Assembly (NCBI GenBank): GCA_022866195.1
Contig: JALHUF010000011.1
Location: 1-9,688, forward strand
Length of the DNA: 9,688 bases
Origin: Terriglobia bacterium
Lineage (GTDB): Bacteria > Acidobacteriota > Terriglobia > UBA7540
Direction: 5' to 3'
Below the pieces are notes generated by a model. It did not search any database. It was not told the DNA's origin and saw only the letters and a list, made by a program, of their open reading frames with translations. The first letter of the stretch is position 1. Every line of letters starts with the position of its first letter. Below, piece after piece: positions 6,237-9,688 of the stretch. A program made the translations under genes and the position numbers.

Positions 6237-7862
6237 CTATTCCTCGCTACTCACTTCGATGGCATTCACAAAGGCGTAGTTCTTTACCGGCACGAAAGTC
6301 AGAAGGAGCTTGCCCTGAGGGCTGGGTTCGAGATTATGGAAGGTCTTGACCAGCGCGCGGTTGGCGCCGCCGGCCTCTTTGAAAATGTCGAACTCATGCA
6401 GTATCCGCACGCCATTGCAATAGACGTCGAACAGGCGGCTCCCGGCGCCTCCATTGCCGGGATTTTGCGGCCCGAAGTAGGTTTCAGCAAAGTGTAGAGT
6501 CAGAGTGTATCGTCCGGTGGCCACCGGGATGGCGTAACTGAAATGGCCAAAACGCTCCCCATAATAGAGGCCGGGATCCGCAGTCTGCCCCACCGGCCGG
6601 TTGTGGAGAACCAATCTCCCCTGGCTCGCGTAAACATCGGGCCTCCAAACCTGGCCGCTGCGGTCCGTATAAGAGTTGTTCTGGGCCACGATTCGAACCG
6701 GACGCATTCTCCCGGGGGTCCCCGGCACAATTTCCAGCGCGTTCAGAATGGGTTGGTCCTGCGGGGACCCCGTGCCCTCGTAACGGGAGAATCGCAAATG
6801 GAGTTGCCCGTCGGGAGCCGGGGTCACGTCGGTGAAAACGCGTTCATCGGCGGTGTTGTTGGCACCCGCATCGGCCAAGGGGTCGAATTCGCTGAGGATC
6901 GGCCTGCCGTTCAACTCCACGTTGAAGATGCGGCTGCTCTCACCTCCGCCAGCCAGAGACCCTGGGCCGTAAATGGTCTCCGCAAAATAGAGCCGGAGCT
7001 CATACACTCCCGGCTTCAAAGGGATGTCGTAGCTGAAGTCGCCGTAACGGCAGTTTTGATACAGCGTGGGATCCGTTGTACGATCGATAAACTGCGGTGT
7101 CCCGCCCAGCGCCGTGCCGCCCGAAAAATAGCGGTCTGGGCCCCAGACCTCTCCCGCGTGGTCGATGTACTGGCTCTTCGAGTAGCCGGAAAGAATCCGC
7201 AGCACCTGTCCGGGCTCGTCGCTAGCCGCCACTTTTTCGCCTTCAAGGCCGAGGACGCCGGAATTCGCAGCCTGGAACTTCACAAGTCCCGCTTTCCATG
7301 CAAGGGTGACTGCAGCGACGAGAATGAATGCCAGCATGGGCACTAGGAAGCGGCGCAGTCTTCGCCCGCGCCAAGCAGGCGGCGAGGTAAGGGTCCGCTT
7401 TGTCAACTGCCAAAAGGATTGGGGGACACGCTCCGGGCCGGTTTGCTCGGTTTCCTCACCCAGCTTCTCCGCGCTCTCGCTGGAAGGGGTGATCCCCTGG
7501 GGTGCGAGCTGCGTCGGAACTTCTGGGCGGGCTAGGAAGTGTGGGGCGTAGTTGCCAGGCTCAAGGACGATGACAACCGGGTCATAAAGGCCTTCGGTCT
7601 CGTAATATTTTTTCAGCTTTTCACGAAGCCGGTGTAACTCGACGCGAACGATGGAGTTGGTAGTGGGGTCGAAATCGGCGCGGCGCCCCAGCGCCTCAAC
7701 TCCGATGTTGTACTCCTTCAGGTCGCACGCACGGCCATCAAAGTACTTGCCACACAGGTAACTGAGGAGTCTCGCTAGATTCTGCGACTTGGCGAAAGCC
7801 TCCGAAGCGAGGACTGCCTCCAGTTCGGCTTTCTCTTCCTGGCGACTGACAGAGCGTTGCAT
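6237..7862 (-). CDS. Transmembrane winged-helix-like protein with two malectin domains
   Basis: The ATG at 7860-7862 gives 541 aa; a TTG at 7911-7913 would add 17 residues unlike the family and is not preferred. A GGTAGGGA sequence just upstream is a plausible ribosome-binding site. Residues 8-110 form the N-terminal domain frequent in Acidobacteria (SQNLARLLSYLCGKYFDG, LKEYNIGVEALGRRADFDP, VRVELHRLREKLKKYYETEG, LEPGNYAPHF). Its end resembles the OmpR/ToxR winged helix (VxVxxxRLRxKL...G.Y). Residues 110-165 are a linker and 171-189 (RFLVPMLAFILVAAVTLAW) one membrane helix. Two malectin-type carbohydrate-binding modules follow, about 220-380 and 388-538, sharing VWxPDxYxxxG, DPxLYxxxRxGxFSYxIP, LxFAETxxGP and the closing NALEI/NAIEV. 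The expected topology is cytoplasmic N-terminus, periplasmic malectins. It is divergent from the TonB receptor; a role as carbohydrate sensor and regulator is inferred. Confidence 0.85.
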   Translation of the reverse strand: MQRSVSRQEEKAELEAVLASEAFAKSQNLARLLSYLCGKYFDGRACDLKEYNIGVEALGRRADFDPTTNSIVRVELHRLREKLKKYYETEGLYDPVVIVLEPGNYAPHFLARPEVPTQLAPQGITPSSESAEKLGEETEQTGPERVPQSFWQLTKRTLTSPPAWRGRRLRRFLVPMLAFILVAAVTLAWKAGLVKFQAANSGVLGLEGEKVAASDEPGQVLRILSGYSKSQYIDHAGEVWGPDRYFSGGTALGGTPQFIDRTTDPTLYQNCRYGDFSYDIPLKPGVYELRLYFAETIYGPGSLAGGGESSRIFNVELNGRPILSEFDPLADAGANNTADERVFTDVTPAPDGQLHLRFSRYEGTGSPQDQPILNALEIVPGTPGRMRPVRIVAQNNSYTDRSGQVWRPDVYASQGRLVLHNRPVGQTADPGLYYGERFGHFSYAIPVATGRYTLTLHFAETYFGPQNPGNGGAGSRLFDVYCNGVRILHEFDIFKEAGGANRALVKTFHNLEPSPQGKLLLTFVPVKNYAFVNAIEVSSEE

Positions 7863-7992
7863 GGTCCCTACCCAGATTGGGGGCAATATACCACCAACTC
7901 TACTCCTGGGCAACCCGGTAATGTGTAACGTGCCGAGGCAGCGTTGAGGCGATTTCGACTAATACACACAAAACACAGTACTTATGTCCGAT

Positions 7993-8010
7993 GTAACTGT
8001 TACCTAACAG
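7993..8010. promoter_or_regulatory. Overlapping palindromes, candidate operator
   Basis: GTAAC-T-GTTAC (7993-8003) overlaps CTGTTA-CC-TAACAG (7997-8010), giving three alternating TAAC/GTTA half-sites in 18 bp. It lies 131 bp upstream of the malectin gene start and 247 bp upstream of the receptor start. Binding of a dimeric regulator is inferred only from symmetry and position. Confidence 0.4.
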
Positions 8011-8188
8011 ACTTAAACTTGTTTTATGGATCAACAATCATGCATTCTTGGCGCGTCGGGTAGTTACAATTTCCTGGGTTGAATACTTAGAAGAAACTAG
8101 GTTCGGGCAGAAGTGTGCTGCCTGTTTTTCTGCATATTCAGTGAGGAAGCAGGGTGGTTGGGTGTCTCACAAACGTGCATCTACACTC

Positions 8189-8204
8189 CCCTAATCCGTT
8201 AGGG
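8189..8204 (+). other. Leader hairpin with UCCG loop upstream of TonB receptor
   Basis: CCCTAA-TCCG-TTAGGG is a perfect 6-bp stem closed by a UNCG-type tetraloop sequence, 52 bp before the receptor start. If the transcript starts upstream it would fold in the 5' untranslated region. No T-run follows, so it is not an intrinsic terminator. Function unknown. Confidence 0.35.
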
Positions 8205-8240
8205 CCAAGGTAGGTGTTTACCGACAGTTTAGAGATGATT

Positions 8241-8252
8241 CCTCCAAGGAGG
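8241..8252 (+). promoter_or_regulatory. Ribosome-binding site inside a self-complementary sequence
   Basis: AAGGAGG (8246-8252) is a near-perfect Shine-Dalgarno site 4 nt before ATG 8257 and fixes that start. Immediately before it is CCTCC, so CCTCCAAGGAGG can pair with itself and could partly hide the site. The loop is very short, so an isolated hairpin would be weak. Confidence 0.7.
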
Positions 8253-8256
8253 AGAT

Positions 8257-9688
8257 ATGAAGAACTTGATGAAGTTCCTCGTCGCACTCGCACTCCTGGC
8301 ACTACCCGCCACGCAGTTACAGGCACAATCGCTATTTGCCACGCTGACGGGCGTGGTGAGCGACCCTTCGGGCGCGGTCGTGCCGAATGCGACGGTGAAA
8401 CTGATTAACGAGCAATCGGCCTCGCCGCGCGAGACGGTGACCAACGCAGAAGGTTACTACAGCTTCACTTCCGTCGCTGTCGGCAACTTGACGTACAAGG
8501 TGGTAGTTTCGGCGCAGGGCTTCCAAACCTACCAGGCGACAGGGCTGGCCATCTTGGGCGGCGAGAAACGCAATCTGAACGTCGAGCTCACGATTGGCGC
8601 AGCCACCCAAACCATTGAGGTTACCGGTACAGTCCAGTTAATCTCAACGCTGGACTCCGGCGAGAGGTCGCAAACGCTCACCACCAAACAGCTCACAAAC
8701 TTCGTCCAGGTGGGCAGCAACGCGGCCGAGTTCATCAAGATCATGCCGGGCTTCGGCATCTCAAACACTACGCGGAACGCGGCGAACTTCTCCGGTGAAG
8801 TGATCGGCATCAACGCCAACGGCGACGCCGGCAGCCAAAGCCCGCTGAACAACGCTTATTCCTACTATGGGCTGCCCGGCAATTCGCTGGACATCACGGC
8901 GGACGGGGCACACGTTTCCGATCCGGGCTGCAACTGCGACACGCCCGTCAACCCGAATGCGGAGATGGTCTCAGAGTTCAAGGTATCCACGTCTTACAGC
9001 GCTGAGACCCAGAAGGGTCCCATCGTGATCAGTACGGTGACCAAGGCGGGGGGCAGCCAGTTCCATGGCAACGCCATGTTCTCGCTCCGCAACTACAAGC
9101 TGAACGCCAATGACAAGCTATTCCTTCAACAAACCCCGGTCCAACCCAAACCGGGGAATAAGTACTATTACCCGGAGGGCCAAATCGGCGGTCCGGTGTT
9201 GATTCCTGGCACCAGCTTCAACAAAAACCGCGACAAGCTGTTCTTCTTCTCCGCTTTCGAGTACTACTACCAAGTCCTTGATACCGGCTTGCTACGGGCG
9301 ACGGTTCCAACCCAGGGGACGAACTCGATGCTCGAGGGCAACTTCTCGGCGGAGGAGTTGGCAAAACTGGGCCCCATCACGGCTGCGGGTTCGCCTGCGG
9401 CCCTCAACGCCGCCGCTCTGGTCAGATTCCCCGGTGGGATAATCCCGGAAATGACGCCTGGCGTGCCTGGGTCGACGGCAGACCTGAACGCGCAGCTCCA
9501 GCAACGGTTCAACCCGTCGGGGCAGTCGGTCGATGTCGGCATGCAGGTGTTTCGTGTCGGCGACCGCGTGATTCAGACGCGCAATGACTACGACCGAGGT
9601 GTCATGAACGGCGACCTGGGCGTGCTGACCGGCCTGGGCTACCACAAGGACCGCGTGCTCGGCGCCGAGGTGCTCGTCGGTGACATCA
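8257..9688 (+). CDS. Oar-like TonB-dependent receptor, N-terminal part, 3' partial with foreign tail
   Basis: The frame is open from ATG 8257 to the window end (477 codons, no stop). Residues 1-23 are a signal peptide (KFLVALALLALPA, cleavage likely after LQA). Residues 27-123 are a carboxypeptidase-regulatory-like beta domain (LTGVVSDPSGAVVPNATVKL, NAEGYYSF, IEVTG at 120-124). Residues 125-275 are plug-like (LVT-type ERSQTLTTKQL, IKIMPGF, DGAHVSDPG, EMVSEFKVSTSYSAE, ISTVTKAGGSQFHGNAMFS). Residues 276-397 begin the outer-membrane barrel (GGPVLIPGT, NKNRDKLFFFSAFEYYYQV, LRATVPT, FPGGIIP). Acidobacterial receptors of this type are normally about 1000-1200 aa and take up carbohydrates or other large substrates with TonB energy. 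After residue 397 the frame no longer looks like a receptor but like a RecD-type helicase, so the gene is either chimeric or misassembled. Confidence 0.85.
   Translation, partial: MKNLMKFLVALALLALPATQLQAQSLFATLTGVVSDPSGAVVPNATVKLINEQSASPRETVTNAEGYYSFTSVAVGNLTYKVVVSAQGFQTYQATGLAILGGEKRNLNVELTIGAATQTIEVTGTVQLISTLDSGERSQTLTTKQLTNFVQVGSNAAEFIKIMPGFGISNTTRNAANFSGEVIGINANGDAGSQSPLNNAYSYYGLPGNSLDITADGAHVSDPGCNCDTPVNPNAEMVSEFKVSTSYSAETQKGPIVISTVTKAGGSQFHGNAMFSLRNYKLNANDKLFLQQTPVQPKPGNKYYYPEGQIGGPVLIPGTSFNKNRDKLFFFSAFEYYYQVLDTGLLRATVPTQGTNSMLEGNFSAEELAKLGPITAAGSPAALNAAALVRFPGGIIPEMTPGVPGSTADLNAQLQQRFNPSGQSVDVGMQVFRVGDRVIQTRNDYDRGVMNGDLGVLTGLGYHKDRVLGAEVLVGDI
9451..9688 (+). other. RecD2/RecD-like helicase C-terminal segment in frame with the receptor
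   Basis: From about residue 399 of the open frame the translation reads ADLNAQLQQRFNP (408-420), then VFRVGDRVIQTRNDYDRG (431-448) and MNGDLGVL (450-457). RecD2-type ATP-dependent 5'-3' DNA helicases have at their C-terminal UvrD_C_2-like domain the order LNxxLQxxLNP, VFRVGDRVMQxxNNYDxxVxNGDxG. The match covers order, spacing and the diagnostic YDxxVxNGDLG motif, which no TonB receptor has. The exact left limit of the similarity is uncertain (9445-9480). The first two thirds of RecD2, including Walker A, are absent. The last 208 bases are about 65% G+C by hand count, above the receptor lines just before it (about 52% in 9061-9180). Confidence 0.78.

Larger units (their letters stand above)
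7863..8256. promoter_or_regulatory. Divergent intergenic region between malectin protein and TonB receptor
   Basis: These 394 bp without a gene must carry promoters for both flanking genes. The middle (about 7960-8100) is markedly A+T-richer than the genes. It has overlapping palindromes at 7993-8010, single GTAAC/GTTAC words at 7925-7929 and 8063-8067, and a hairpin at 8189-8204. I could not identify a convincing -35/-10 pair for either direction, nor a -24/-12 site. Confidence 0.6.

Noticed and set aside
6543..7346. A 267-codon + strand open frame opposite the malectin gene.
   Set aside because: The minus strand there encodes two well-formed malectin modules; the + strand product has no recognisable domain.
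1..9688. tRNA, rRNA, CRISPR array and known riboswitch signatures.
   Set aside because: Reading both strands showed no cloverleaf with a T-loop, no regularly spaced long direct repeats with unique spacers, and no recognisable riboswitch core.

Overview
The window looks like a piece of an acidobacterial (Acidobacteriota, Solibacteres/Bryobacterales-like) chromosome carrying mobile-element material. Two genes point there: a divergent pair made of a membrane-anchored winged-helix/malectin protein and an Oar-type TonB-dependent receptor with a carboxypeptidase-regulatory-like N-terminus. Both families are typical of soil Acidobacteria. The assignment is inference from protein families, not from a database search.

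Layout. (1) Bases 1-2693, + strand: an accessory module of four small-to-medium genes. They are a RepA-like RecA-fold ATPase (5' end off the window), a 143-aa protein overlapping it by 4 nt with a TubC-N-like start, a 141-aa CxxC/helix-turn-helix protein and a 134-aa double zinc-ribbon protein. This is the kind of set seen in integrative elements or plasmids. The 3' end of the ATPase gene holds five copies of a 12-13 bp word, two of them forming a perfect 13-bp inverted repeat. (2) 2723-4046: a complete insertion sequence with a DDE integrase-core transposase on the minus strand and terminal inverted repeats matching at 20 of 23 positions. No target-site duplication is visible. (3) 4295-5485, +: a DUF362-family protein with a twin-arginine signal. 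(4) 5381-6136, -: a tyrosine-recombinase fragment with all catalytic residues but no N-terminal DNA-binding domain. It runs into the tail of the DUF362 gene. (5) 6237-7862, -: predicted inner-membrane protein with a cytoplasmic winged-helix-like domain, one membrane helix and two malectin modules. (6) 7863-8256: divergent intergenic region with palindromes and a leader hairpin. (7) 8257 to the window end, +: TonB-dependent receptor N-terminus.

The strongest anomaly is at the right edge. After a normal receptor start of about 397 residues, the same uninterrupted reading frame changes into a sequence closely resembling the C-terminal helicase part of RecD2/RecD-like exonucleases (key stretch VFRVGDRVIQTRNDYDRG, then MNGDLG). 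This is either an assembly chimera or a real recombination fusion, and the window alone cannot decide.

How the genes may work together: the malectin protein could sense carbohydrate in the periplasm and regulate the divergent receptor, by analogy with ToxR/CadC-type one-component regulators. The left genes, the integrase fragment and the IS are probably the remains of one or more mobile elements that entered or rearranged this locus.
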